64,000 nt of DNA from NCBI GenBank assembly GCA_007449985.2, contig VIIQ02000068.1, positions 62,001 through 126,000 on the forward strand. Direction: 5' to 3'. The stretch is from Desmodesmus armatus (Eukaryota > Chlorophyta > Chlorophyceae > Sphaeropleales > Scenedesmaceae). This document shows, in pieces, positions 10,804 through 23,900 of this stretch; the first letter of the stretch is position 1, and every line of letters begins with the position of its first letter. The position numbers and the translations under genes are program-made. The notes beneath the pieces were generated by a model. That model did not search any database, was not told the origin of the DNA, and saw only the letters and a list, made by a program, of their open reading frames with translations.

Positions 10804-12978
10804 TCATGCTGCTGCTCCAGCAAAGTCCTTCAGGTACTTCAGCCGTGAGGGGTGCTCCTCCTGGGGCCTGTTGTGCGGCGTCCACACAGGCACACCCACA
10901 AACAGACGCATGGCCTGCACAGCAGCATATGCCACATGGTGGCCGATGTCAGCCAGTGTTGCACAGATATTCTGAAAAGTGACTGCAATGTGTGCGGCAC
11001 CAAGGAAGGCATGGGTGTCCCGTGCTTCATGTGACCCCACAGAACCGTACCTCACCCCCCAAGGCATTTCTGGCTCTTCCTCCCTGCACACCCCTGCCTG
11101 ACTGTGATGCACCAAAAGGCATGCCTCCATCCACGGGTGTGCAGCAATCCACGGGTGTGCAGCAATCCACAACAGCCTCCATCCACGGGTGTGCAGCAAT
11201 CCACAACATCAGGAATTTGTCATGGATTTCAGCTACATTGATGGGTAGACCAACCAAGCAACACATGTTCAAGATTGCCCCCATTCTCACCTTAATGTAG
11301 TCGTCAGTGTCAAGTGTGAACCTGTGGTAGATGCCCTCAGGCAGCACAATCATGTCACCCTTGCTGCACTTGATGCGGATCCAGCGGTCGTCCGCATCAC
11401 GCACATCAAAGTAGCCTGACAGACAACACACAGCACGCCATGACACATACAGCACTGAGCAGTAATGGACTAAGCTCTCACTTGCTGGAGCTTGAAAGTG
11501 GCAGAGCCTGTGCAGCGAGGCCGCAGCAGCCACCGCAATTAGCAAGGTCTGACTCGCACAAAAACCTTATCACATCCTACTTGTGAGCACCGCTGTGCTA
11601 TGTGCAATGGGGCATTGCGTGCCGCGGCATCGCCTAGCATAGCATAGCACACTGCATGGCATTATGAGTCATAGCGTAACCGACATGGCATGCGTAGCAG
11701 GGCAATGTCAATACCTGTACCATCCAGGATGTATCTGATCTCCTCATCTTCATGGATGTGTTCCTCGTAGAACATCTTGATCTTGTCCTCATAGCCGGGC
11801 AGCTTGTCCTTGGCAATCTCAATGACCCCCTGCATGACACAACACAAGCGCCCTATTTGATATATGTGTGTATCCATTTGGTTGCGCATGCCGCCTGGGT
11901 GCCTGTGCAGCTATGACGCTCGTGCTTGATGCTGTTGTCAGGACGTACTCATTGAATACAAAGGACTTACTGCCGACCTGCCTCACTGCCAGGCAGTACT
12001 GAGAGTGCTGAGTCAAGGGGCGACACTTGACAGTGTGCAGGATGCTCAACAGCGGCCTGCAAGTGGCTATAACACCACAAGTGGGCCTGCCACATCCGCT
12101 CAACTGGCACAGCAGCACTGCTGTACCTGCTACCACCACAACGAGTGCTGTGTCAACGGTGCGATATACGTTGGTGGTCCTTGCTGTGTTCCTGCAAGAA
12201 AACCCGCTCGCTGCAGCCCTGTTCCCACCACCACAGCTGCTACTGACGTTGACCGTGGCCACCCCCACTGAATGACCCTAGGTCTGCTGCAACTGCACGC
12301 ACCGTGTATGAGTAGCCGCGCACTTTCCTGATGGCTGCCAGCTGTGGGTCAGTTTCGTGGCTGTCTGCATCCAGCTTCCATGCCAGCACACCCAGCTTGC
12401 GCAGGGCAGACAGCGAGCAGGGCTCGTTGGGCTCACACCTGCAGCAGCACCAGCACATAAAACACCGTGTGCTGTCACACTATGCTGACAGAGACCTGGA
12501 GAGCATACATGCTGCCTGTTGAGAAGCTGTTCGTGACACTGGCAGAGTTCGCGGCTATGGTGTGCTCAAGTGTGCACCAACTGCGCTTGTACAGCGGCTG
12601 TCACTCCTGCTGATGTGCTGGCTGCTGTGCTCTGTTTGAGCCAGCTGGGTGCTGCCAAGATGCCATATGCCATCTGCCTGCATCCTATGAACTATATTAA
12701 CCACGAAGCAACCAACAGCAGATACTTGCCTGTGTGGCAGCCTCTGGTCTGTTTCCAGGGTGTCCATGTACCAGGCCTCGATGCCAACCTCAGATTCTCC
12801 CATGGGCTGCAGCAACAGACACAGCAGCAGCTGACTGATTGATACAAACGACACCACTGTAGATTTGACTGCATCAAGACTCTAGAATGTGCCTGACTCG
12901 TCATGCCTCGTGTTGTTGTGCACAGTAGCAGATCCACCCCACCTCTGCCAAGGCCACTTCCTCGGGGGTGAACGACAT
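10804..12978 (-). CDS. ARD: Acireductone dioxygenase (methionine salvage)
   Basis: Cupin metalloenzyme that oxidises acireductone to 2-keto-4-methylthiobutyrate and formate (iron form) in the methionine salvage cycle. Exons in transcription order: 12978-12943, 12806-12730, 12438-12303, 11829-11715, 11415-11291, 10914-10804; 600 nt, 199 aa, close to plant length. It starts [12 protein letters not shown]. Family blocks are [56 protein letters not shown], and [17 protein letters not shown]. Metal ligands are H107, H109, E113 and H152. Intron 2 begins CAG|GCAAGT: the only nearby GT donor would bring an immediate stop, so a GC-AG intron is required. An extra acceptor-like site upstream of the last exon could add residues, but the chosen join gives the family-standard YIK-AMRLFVG. 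Confidence 0.96.
11125..11209. repeat. Short tandem repeat in an ARD intron
   Basis: An 18-bp unit ATCCACGGGTGTGCAGCA is present at 11129, 11147 and 11180, with a partial spacer copy CAATCCACAACA repeated between. It lies in the last ARD intron. Confidence 0.8.
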
Positions 12979-14512
12979 TGTGGCAGCTTCCCTACAGCTG
13001 TCAGCAACTTGCTTCGTGGTTTACTAGGTGGAACAGGCTCACTTAGCAGCTGCAAAGCCGACAGCACCTCCGTTGCCGTTGGGACGGTTGCGCGGAACGG
13101 TAATCGGGCAGATCAAAGTCAAACGACAGCTGGAGCCGATACTCAGCCACGTGCTGTGTCTTTATGAGCAGCTTTGTGGGTGATCACTTGTGGAGCCTGT
13201 CCAATGCAGCGCAAAGGGCAGGCCAGGCTGTCTGCGGCTGTCCCTCCAGAACCGGCAGCCCCTGGGGAGCAGGACCAGCTTGCTGTATATTGCGGAGAGG
13301 AGTACATGAGGGTGTGCTTGTTCAGCAATGTACAGTGCAAGGGTAGGTTGAGACGGTCAGGACCCTGGGACTTGGATGCCCCTCTTGTGCAGCAGCTTGG
13401 CTGCCAAGTGACATCAATTGTGCCACTGTAGCATGCCACAGTCATATCACACATATACAAATGTGCTTGCCTGACTGAATTAGAAACTTGCTGTAACCGA
13501 TCATGTACAAATTTACATTGGCATGCACACGCATAGTGCATGCACACAAATGCAGCAGGTCCGCAACTCCATGCCGGTTGGACAACTCGGCGTGCCATAC
13601 ATACAAAAGCAGCGTGGGTCTGTACCCATCACAGCATACCCAGACCAAACAAAGACGTGAGCTGAGGCTCAACTGCAGCATACTCGTAGCGCCAAACCTA
13701 GGGCAGAACTCATGAGCCTGATCAGGCTGTTGGCAGCTGGGCCAAGCCGTCATAATGTGCTGCAAACGTGTGCGGACAAGTCGAGCACATGAGGAAAAGG
13801 GCTAGGGCTCACACCCTGCAAGACATACTTAGAATCATTCATGGCAAGGTTTGTTGACAAGTTTGTGTGTCATGTCGTCCATTACACACAAGAAGAGGCA
13901 AGAAGCGCCAAAGGGCCAAAGCTTCAAGCTGACATTTGCACACACTGCAACTGAACAACTTGCAAACAACCAAGTAGCTTGCAGCAGCTTGGTTGGCTGT
14001 CAGGAATTGACCACCGCAGCTTCAGTGGCAAAACATGCCCAGGTAAGCAGAAATCATCAACCACAGCCTCACTATTGGCTCAGCCGGCAAAGCAAACTTT
14101 GGTATACAATATGGGAATACATAACCATGTACAGCAACTACAGAAGCATACCTCAAACCTGGATCCACTGGCAGTAGAGTTCCTACAGCTGTAGTGACAG
14201 CAGCACCACTGCTTATGCGCTTGCTGTCAGCACAAGCCAACTGGTCAGAAATCGAGCCAGACAAGGGATGCAAGGTGTTTGCTGCATGACCGGCAGTAAG
14301 CAAGTCAGAATGACGGATCAACTTTCATATCAGACAAACCCAATTGACGCTGGCCATGTGCATGCTCACCCAGCTGCAGCCATGACTAGCAAATGACACC
14401 ATACCAGGTAACCTCCATGTGTCTTTCTGCCAAGCACACCAGCCAACATCAATGAACCATATGCAGTCAATCAACCGTGTACAGCGGGAGCGTACATAGC
14501 GCCGTGCACGGC

Positions 14513-14567
14513 GGTACAGGAAGAAACCCCCACGTGCAGTTCCCACTGGTACAGGAAGAAACCCCCA
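14513..14567. repeat. 20-bp direct repeat pair
   Basis: GGTACAGGAAGAAACCCCCA occurs at 14513-14532 and again at 14548-14567, identical in both copies. It is unrelated to any coding exon. Confidence 0.8.
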
Positions 14568-14635
14568 TGGCCCATTTCTGGTGGCGGCCACCAGAAAGTG
14601 CTTCATAGATGGCATCTGCCATATGAACTCAACGA

Positions 14636-14667
14636 CGTCGGTCGGTCGGTCGGTCGTCGGTCGACCG
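14636..14667. repeat. GGTC tetranucleotide microsatellite
   Basis: A run of CGGT/GTCG units ends in the palindrome CGGTCGACCG. Confidence 0.8.
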
Positions 14668-14997
14668 CAGTGCTCAAGCTCTTGCACAAGAGCCAACATG
14701 TCAGCCAGCAATCATGATGACTGATCAGTAATGCGTACTGGCAGCAACTTCCACCCTCTGCCCCAACCCGGTTGAACATGAACCCTGAGCAGCTGCAGCA
14801 AACCTTGCGTGCTGGCAGCGACCCACTCATCTGATGCTGTTGTGACCACACCCACCCACCACAGCCAGTAGTGGCACCATCAGCGGAAGGCAGCTCAAGC
14901 TGAGAATGCTGGCTGGGCAATGTGTGGCCACATGGATGACATTAACCACGGTGTGCCGATTGAGGTTAGCTTCTTACGTCCACAGTCACATACTGTC

Positions 14998-17900
14998 TCA
15001 CAGGTCCACAGTCACAAACTGTCTGTCGCGAGGGCTATGGCTGTCCAAAACGCTGCTGGGGCTTCCAGGGGCCGAATCAACTGCATGCTGCCCCTCACCA
15101 GCAGCCGGCCCTACTTCAGCCGCAGGGAATGCTGCTGATGCCCCTGGCTGCTGCCTTTGGTTTGGCAAGGTGAACCAGCTCTGCCCGAGTGCCCTGCTGG
15201 CAGCACCAATCCCACCCTTGGAGCCGCCCTGCCTGAGGCTTGTAGAGGTCCCTGAGCCTGAGGAGCGTCTGTGAGGCACAGCCTCGGAGGCCTGAGGCTT
15301 TGCCTGGTCAAGATCCAGTGACGGCCTGCTGCGCCCCTGATCTGCACCCCAACCGGGTGACTCATCCACTGCGTGAGGGAGGCTGGAGGCTGTAGACGTT
15401 GCATTTGTGAGGGCAGCGCTGTAGGCAGGGAGCATGCGGCCGCTGCTGGTGCGACCCCATGCGCCATCTGTAGCACTGCTGGGATGCTGCACCCCGCCCT
15501 GCTGCGGTACAGAGTAGCTCCCATTGCCACCCATACTGCCGTTGGTGGAGGATATGTGTGCCTCAGACCCAGGCTGGCCGGTGCTGCTTGCTGCAGCGGT
15601 AGCAGATCTAGATGGTGAGAGTTCTGAGCCAGCTGGATGCTTGTCATCATGATGCTGGTGGTGGCGTGGCAGGATACCTCGCAGCTTGCGCTGCGCCTTG
15701 CGCTCCTTGTGTTCCTTGAACTCGGCTGCTGGGAGGCGCTTGCGGCGCGAGGGTGGCGGGGTGGGGAACATCCGCGTGCAGGCACTGAGGGTGGCGAACA
15801 GACCTGCGCAGCAACAGCCCGACACGGCACAGCATGGACATGTGAGCAGTTGACAGACCATCACTGGAACATGTCAAAGGGAATCAGTTGCTGCCGTAGT
15901 TGCTTGTGGGTGGCCATGTCATGGTGACAGACAGGAACTGGGGGGGCGTGCTGCCAAGATGCTTCTTATGCAAGGCTGCTGACAACAACATGAGGTCCAC
16001 CCACGCCACAATGCGCTCAACACAACACCAAGTGCACAGCGCCCAATAGCAAGCCATGGCAGATGTCTGTTGCAGACAAGGTCTGTTGTGTGCTGGCTGC
16101 TTGCCAAGCAGTGTCTCAGACTTGACCGGCATGCTTTCACAGCAGAGACATTGAAGATACCACCCACGGCAAGCACAAGCAGCATGTAGTGCATACCGGC
16201 ATGTAGTGCATACCGGCATGTACATGACTTTATGAGGCGAATACTGACAACTGCACTGTCGTTGTCGCCACGCGCTGACGCTTTTGCAAAGTGGCAGATA
16301 TGCAGTTGGGGGTCCATGGCTGTGCTCAGTCTTACCGTATGCAATGAGCAGGATGCCCACAATCATCAAGATAGCCCGCAGGCCCCTGCTGGTCTGCAGC
16401 TGCTGGAGTGCGTTGGAGACCATGGAGCTGTTATGTGCTGTGTCATCAACTCCACCAGCGTCCTTGAAGAACAGAACGGCCATAGCAAGGAAGGCACCTG
16501 TAGAACAGCCCCAAGCAGGGGAGAATACTTTTTGTCAGGAGGTTGAGTGAGAATACACTGCGGCTTCCAACAGCGGATAGGCTGTCAACCCCCGATGTGA
16601 CGTCTCCAGTCCATGGATGGGATATGTTGCAGTTGGCTACACATGTTCAAGCATGGCCGGTCAGCCTGGCCAAGGTGTGCTGGACACCATTTCCTAGCAT
16701 ATCTTGTGAAAAGCGATGAGGTGTGCATAACGATGATGCCAACCATGTCGCCGGCAGCACTGTCAGCACAGGTGGTGCACGGGCATTTTTGGAGAGTGAG
16801 ATAACTCAATGACAGTAGCTATGGCTATGGCCAATCATGGCGCACCTGCCCTGCCAGCGAATCCAAAGTGCCCAATGGTGAAGACAGTCAGCATCAGCCA
16901 CCTTGGCAGATCACTCCTGGAGTGCACAGACGGCAGGACACAACAGACGTATGTCAAGCAAAACACCCGTACTGAACCAGCCCCTAATTAGTGCTGTCAC
17001 AGCATGCAAATTGTGTAGCACAGACATGCCAAACAGCAAGCTTGCCAGGTCATAGCAACTAACGCGCACACAGCAAGTGAGTCAGTTGCAGTGACCAAGC
17101 AGCAGCAGCGCGCTCTAGCGCACAAGCTTTTTGAATGGCAGTGCACACTCTACACGTCATTTGTCACCCTTGCAGCCCACCTGTAGTCCCTGTGCCACTG
17201 CTTAGTCAGCACCCCCTGCAGCTGGATGCAGGTGGCGATGCAGAAGGCAATGCCCAGGACAGCCAGGCCAATTCGGCCCAAAGTGCTGTGGCGCCAGGTG
17301 GCCGGCCACCCCTCTTTGGCCACGCCCTGCTCTGTGGGCACGTTGCGCACCTGCAGCAGTTGGGTGCAGTACTGCTGAGTGAATGAAGGGCTTCAAGCCA
17401 TTACTTTGGCGCACTACCTCAGGCTGATGACAGTATTGCAACGACCTCGTAAGAGGAAGTTGCTTAGGAGGCATATAGAACGTCTAACGCCCGGCTGGCG
17501 TCAGTACTGCAACGACCTCGGCTTTTTATGGGTATGTGGCACACCTGTACCGTGGCTGTGCAAAACGCCTTGCGCCACACCATGACAAGCACAGTATGTT
17601 GAAGTTGACTTCGGCACTGTTGTAGCAATTTTGCACAACCCGCTGAGTGTGCTTGCTGGTGTAGCAACGTTTACAGCCGTGCCCAGGGGGGGTGCCCCCC
17701 CCCCCCCCCGCCCCCCCCGGGACCCCCCCCCCTGCATACAGACTGTCCTGCTGTCGCTGTCTTCCGAGTGTGCTTGTTGCTGCTGCTGCTGGTGGCGCTG
17801 TCGCTGAGTGTTCTGGCTGATGCAGCAATGGTTAACTGCCCAGGGGGGGTGGCTGCCCCCCCCCCCCTGGACCCCCCCCCCCTGCATACAGACTGTCCTG

Positions 17901-20900
17901 CTATCGCTGTCTTCCGAGTGTGCTTGTTGCTGCTGCTGCTGGTGTCAATGTCGCTGAGTGTTCTGGCTGGTGCAGCAACGTTTAACCTGCACAGGCATGC
18001 CGCGTTGCTGCATAACTGCAGCAGTTTGCACTCACACCCAGCATGCTGCTGCATGGGCAACAGTTGTCTATAGGCAGGCTGCCGCATGCTGCCTACGCTG
18101 GCTGTGCGGCATTGATGCCAGATGTCTAAGTTGCAGCTGTCGGGTCATCTGGCTTCCTTAGGAGCAGATGACCTCTCCTGATGCAATGATCGCGGTGACA
18201 TGCGGAGTAGCATGGTACCGTGTGAGACACGCGTCCGACAGCAATATGGAAGTGTTGATTAAAAAAGAAGTATTGGGGTACATGTCTAGAGAATGCTTGG
18301 GATTGCGCGTTTGCAGCTGCTGGCACCTGCAGGTTAGTCACCTGTTCGGGGACCAGCAACTGTCGCTGCCCCCATGTACACAAACGCACACGCAAAGGGT
18401 ACCAGTGCCTTCCGCCCATAGCTACACACCATATTGAGGCGCCCCATGACGAGACTCACAGGGGCTGCAGAGATATATCGGTGTTTCTATTTAAACGCAA
18501 CCAGCCCTGCTCAGGATTCACGGAGAGCTGAAACAAGATAAAGGACAAACTTTATCGCTGAATGTAAGAAGGATTGGCGTTTGCCCCTCGGAGCTGCTGG
18601 GTTCAATTTCAATATAGCGCTGCAAGCCACGGAGCCGCAACAGCAAAGCGTTTTAATGTTTATCACCATTCCAACATTAGCATGAACCACAGCTGGTCTG
18701 CCAACGGCCGTTTCCTACCCCGTATTGGCCTGCCCCTCCCCCCCTCCGGGGGGGAGGGGGGAGCCTATACGCCTCCTAAGCAACTTCCTCTTACGAGGTC
18801 GTTGCAATACAGCACTTGGCACGACCAAAGCCGTACAATCCACAAGGGAGCCCGAAGCTCGTGAAGTAGCCAACGGACAACCATCAGTTTCATGAACAGA
18901 ATCACAATCATCAAGCACTGCTGAAACCAGCCACCCGGATCGGTCAACCCGCCTCACCTGTCGCCTCTGCATGGTCCACCCCCCTCCCCACCCCCTCCCC
19001 ACCTTGTGTTGCACTGCCTTGCTCCCCTCCCCTTGTCTTGTGCCTGTTGCAGGGACACAGGGCTACGCTGGGGGTGGGGACCGCTACGGCGCCCGCCCCG
19101 CATCTTCTTCCTACCCTCTCTTCCCCTTGTGCCCACTCACTTACATGAAACCTCTGCTGTCACTCATACACATAGAACGTCTAACGCCCGGCTGGCGTCA
19201 GTACTGCAACGACCTCGGCTTTTTATGGGTATGTGGCACACCTGTACCGTGGCTGTGCAAATCGCCTTGCGCCATATCATGACAAGCACACTGTTGAAGT
19301 TGACTTCGGCACTGTTGTAGCATGTAGTGACTGGTGTTGCTGCTGTTTTGCACATCCCGCTGAGTGTGCCTACTGGTGTAGCAACGCTTAACTGCACAGG
19401 GGGGGTGCCCCCCGCCCCCCCCCCCCCCCCCGGACCCCCCCCCCCCCCCCCTGCATACAGACTGTCCTGCTGTCGCTGTCTTCCGAGTGTGCTTGTTCTG
19501 CTGCTGCTGGTGTCGCTGTCGCTGAGTGTCCTTGCTGGTGCAGCAATGTTTAACTGCCCAGGGGGGTGGCTGCGCCCCCCCCGGACCCCCCCTGCATACA
19601 GACTGCCCTGCTATCGCTGTCTTCCAAGTGTGCTTGTTGCTGCTGCTGCTGGTGTCCCTGTCGCTGAGTGCTCTTGATGGTGCAGCAACGTTTAACGCGC
19701 ACAGGCATGCCGCGTTGCTGCATACCTGCAGCACTTTGCACTCACACCAAGCATGCTGCTGCATGGGCAACAGTTGTCTGTCGGCAGGCTGCCGCATGCT
19801 GCCTACGCTGGCTGTGTTGCATCGATGCGGCACTGATGCCAGGTGTCTAAGTTGCAGCTGTCGGGTCGTCTGGCTTCCGTAGGAGCAGATGACCTCTCCT
19901 GATGCAATGATCGCGGTGACATGCGCATGCTACTCCGCATGGGATGCATGCATGAGACACGCATCCGACAGCAATACCGAACTGTCCTCGGAGAAGGATA
20001 ATCCTTCGGAGTGACTGGGGGGCCCCAAAAGAGTAACAAAACCAATGACCTTCTTGGCAACGGCCGCAACGGCCACAACTGCCGCCTCAAAGCAATGCCA
20101 ACCGGTCCATACAGCGCTCCACAATCATCGGAAGGTGCTTCAAGATGCTGAAGGGCAGCAACGAGCTGCCACCGCAGTGCCCGACCGTGCCACCTGTCCG
20201 GCCGGATTATGTGTGTGACGCAAGCCGGAGCCAAACAAGACTCAAAGTTATCGCCAAATAGTTCTATAAACCAGTGGAGACGTGAACCAGGGACGCTAGG
20301 GGTACCAGCGCTGTGTTCAATGACTGGATCGACCCAACCGAGGCACGTTGAGACACTACTGTTGCGCCTGCCATCAAAACAGGCACCGGAACGCAACGAC
20401 CCCCCCCCCCCCCCGGCATCGAAGCAACGCCAGAAGGAGGCGCCATGCATCGACCCCATGAGGGGGGGAGTGTGAGGGGGGTCTCCCCCCTCACAAAAAA
20501 GGCAGTGCCACTGCTAGTAGCTGCGTCGGCATCAGAGGAATGTCAGAAGGAGGGGGGACCCAAGTCCCTTCTGGCCTGTTCACCAAACATCCACGCAGCA
20601 CACAAGGGCAGCATTCACACAGCCAGCACTCTGGTCCTAGTGACTGTGTGCGGACTGCAACAGCAGAGCTTCACTGCTGCCCCGGCCAGAGACACAACAG
20701 CAGTGCAGGAGTAAAAAATGTACACAAGACCAACCACCCCAGCACTGCACTCCCAGGACCAAACCAGCAGCAACCACACCACAACAGGGAAGGCACCCAC
20801 CAAAAAAGGGGGGGGGGGGGGCACCCCCCCCCCTGCCTGGCGGGCCTGCCAGCAGACATATCACTAGAGGAGCATTCGAAACCCCCACCGCGGCCTGTTC

Positions 20901-23900
20901 GACGGGTGTAGCGCAGGAGCGCCGTTTCAAATCAATGCTTGGAACTACGCGTGTGCAGCTGCTGGCACCTGCAGGTTAGTCACCTGTTCGGGGACCAGCA
21001 ACTGTCGCTGCCCCGATGTACACGAACGCACACGCAATTGGTACCAATGCCTTCCGCCCATAGCGACACACCTTATTGAGGCGCCCCCATGACGAAACTC
21101 ACAGGGGCTGCAGAGATATATCGGTGTATCTACTTACACGCAACTAGCCACGCTCAGGATTCACGGAGGGCTGGAACAAGATAAAGGACAACCTTTATCG
21201 CTGAAAGCTGTCCGGCTTGGCGTTTGCCCCTCGGAGCTGCTGGGTTCAAGTTCAATCCAGCGCTGCAAGCCACGCAGCCGTAATAGCAAAGCGTTTAGAT
21301 ATTTTACAACATATCAACGTTGGCATGAACCACAGCTGGTCTGCTAACGGCCGTTTCCTACCCCGTATTGACCTGCCCTCCCCCCCTGCGGGGGGAGGAG
21401 GGAGCCTGTATGCCTCCTAAGCAACTTCCTCTCACGAGGTCGTTGCAATATGCATATCTCTTCAACCTGCCTCTCTTCGGGCTGCGCCCGGTGCGTTCCT
21501 GTAGCAGTGTCAGTACCACCGTTTAGCAACGGCGGGGCTTCTTGCCCCGTTGGTGGTTAACTTCACACCATGCTGCGTTAAGTTTTTGGGTGGCAGGGTG
21601 GTTTTTCTTGTGCCTTGTGCTCTTTGCCGCCCGGCTGTCTGTTTTTTGTGTGCCCCGCTTGTCCTGTGTTATTTCTGTATGCTGTGCCTGTTCAGGTCCC
21701 ACGGTGACGGCCTACTTGGTGCTGCCAGCCTACGCTGGGGGTGGGGGAGGACCCCCACCCTCCCCCCTTGTGCCTACATGCTCCTTCCTGGCATCCTGGT
21801 GGGCTGTTCCTGACGCTCGCTGCGCGGTGGTGGTGCTGCTTGCAGGTAATCCTACTAGGCTTGATGGGGCTGCTGGACTCACAGCTTTGGTCTGGACGCC
21901 TTCTATTGTACTGTGAGGTTGCTTTGTTAGGCTTTCGTTGCCTGGGGTGACGGTGGGGGACCCAGTGCTAGTTACATTGTGTTCTGTGTTCCCATCTTTG
22001 TGTGTTCCCAGTGTCTCCACAGGAAACCTTGCTACCTCCCCGGTTCCGGGCACTGTCTCAGCAGCATGCTTGGTGTGAGTGCAAGCTGCTGCACTTATGC
22101 AGCAACGCGGCATGCCTGTGCAAAATCGCTACACCAGTGCTGAAGTCAACTTCAACATACTGGTATGGCGCAAGGAGTTTGGCAGTTTGGCACAGCCACG
22201 GAACAGGTGTGCCACAAACCCATAAAAAGCCGAGGTCGTTGCAGTACTGACGCCAGCCGGGCGTTAGACGTTCTATACTGCACACTGCAGAGACCAAATA
22301 GGATGTCGCTGACTCAGAGGTTGCCCGGTCAATACTGAGCATTGACAGCAATACTACTAAACCTCGTCACTCGAGATTATGTCAGTGATCCTGGAGTCCG
22401 CTGGTTCATGGAGCGGCGGTTGCTACACAGCATCGTTGATCCATAGTGTGGGATTGTGTGCTGCACCAGTTGTGTTTGGCAGTGCCGGCTGAACATGAGT
22501 GTGTCATGGCAGTAAGGAGGTAATCCAATATCTGAGCGACTACTGAGCTTTCGGGCGCTGCTCCGGCCTTATAATGTGGATAACGTAGAAAATGTTGAGC
22601 TCAGTGTCCCTGATTGACAACAGCCACACTGCAACATCTGGGTGGTGTCGTAAGTCCCGCAGCAGGGTTTAGTAACTGGCTTTATAACTTTTCCAGAATG
22701 TACCTGTCTGTCCAGCACATTGATGAGGAAGATCATGTATGAGATGTAGACGGCGCCGCTGACGATGGGGGACACACGGCACTTGAAGAAGTTCTTCTTG
22801 GCAGAAAACCTGCAGCAACATCCGCCACACGCCTCACTGAGCACGACGCGTGTTCGTGGCCATGGGAGCAGCTATTGGAATATGCAAGTAGTCACGGCTC
22901 GCAATGCACAATGTGAAGACCACCTAATGTATGTCACACAGAGTATGTACTAATTACCAGCAGACATTCAAAATGAGTTGTCCATGACATGTTCAGGATA
23001 GAAACACAACAGGGCAGGCCTCACGTGTCATCATATCCTTGCCCTGCGAGGCCCTCCCAGAAGCGCCAAATGATGTAGGCCGCCAATGCAACCATCATCA
23101 CCAGCAGGATGACAATGGAGACCTGGCCAGTAGTGCTGAGCAGCACAAATGCACCCTGCATGCAGAGACGCAGAGCAAACATTACACGGGTGAAGCAGTG
23201 ACACAGACGTATCGCAAGGTGAAAAAGGACGTCGACGCAGGCGGTGGCTATAAGCCGGCACCCTTGTTCATTGCTGCTTTCTTTTTCACGCATCAAGTAC
23301 TAGAAGCTATGTGCAGTCCTGCAGGGAGGCCACTTCAGTGTTGATTATCAACTAACCTAGTGCTGACGTGATGCAATCGTCCACACAGCCGCCCATGTCG
23401 CCGGCAAACTGCTTTGCAACAATTGAGCCACATGTGGTAGTGTGCGCACACTGACTGTCTGGATGGTTGCTCCCTTGGCTGTCATGCACGTTGTCGACAG
23501 CACTGCCTGCAATTAGTGAACGTCTGACTGGCAATGATTTAGGGCACCAACCTGAGGGGAGGCGGAGATCTGTTCTGCTTCCACTAGGTTTGGGTCCGGC
23601 GTGTAGCCTGAGACAGCAAACTGGCAGGCTAGGCCACCAATCATGGCGTACACCACTGCCTTGCCCACCCAGCCTATGCGGCCAGCCCATGCCAGGGCTG
23701 TGTGGTACTTGGTGGCGAGGCCGGTGACCTGCAGGCCCAACAACAGGAGATATTGATTAATGTGACACCTGTAGCTATGAAGCTCAAGAACTCATGCCAA
23801 CAGCAAGGAGAGATGGCATCCGATGGCAGGCTGGCAGTGTCACCATCATAGGCGGATGTGCGGCCCAACCACAACAGCGTTATTGACTGAAATTGAGCAA

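Larger units (their letters stand above)
12979..14997. other. Intergenic, no gene recognised
   Basis: This lies between the ARD 5' end and the 3' end of the DUF1206-type gene, both on the minus strand. It should hold the ARD promoter near 12979-13200 and the 3' UTR of the other gene near 14800-14997. Open frames here are short and match no family I know. Two small repeats are listed separately. Confidence 0.5.
17351..22703. other. Repeat-packed 5.35-kb intron of the DUF1206-type gene
   Basis: Splice sites on both sides are in phase (LDRQ joins VRNVPTEQ), so this whole block is one intron on the minus strand. It carries three related elements: 17434-18809, 19167-21450 and an inverted part at 22030-22277. 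Other introns of the window are mostly under 1.3 kb, although intron 1 of this same gene is also long (about 2.2 kb). Confidence 0.75.

Noticed and set aside
10914..10979. Longer last exon of ARD starting [15 protein letters not shown]
   Set aside because: In frame with an acceptor, but it inserts 22 residues in the conserved YIK-AMRLFVG block; the downstream acceptor gives the family form.
13143..13598. 151-aa minus-strand open frame between ARD and the DUF1206-type gene
   Set aside because: No recognisable motif, biased composition and no flanking exons in phase.
17671..18087. Cys/Leu/Gly-rich open frames in the minisatellites (also 19198-19833)
   Set aside because: They repeat with the minisatellite period and are translations of CTG and poly-C runs, not a transposase.
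18565..18625. tRNA-like GGTTCAA word in both element copies
   Set aside because: No acceptor stem or anticodon arm could be paired around it.
20637..20930. Possible membrane protein on the minus strand in element copy 2
   Set aside because: It is composed of poly-C/G and CA-rich sequence, with no start context or splice partners and no similarity recalled.
21528..21552. Hairpin CAACGGCGGGG/CCCCGTTG as a terminator
   Set aside because: It lies in an intron of a eukaryotic gene, where Rho-independent terminators do not apply.
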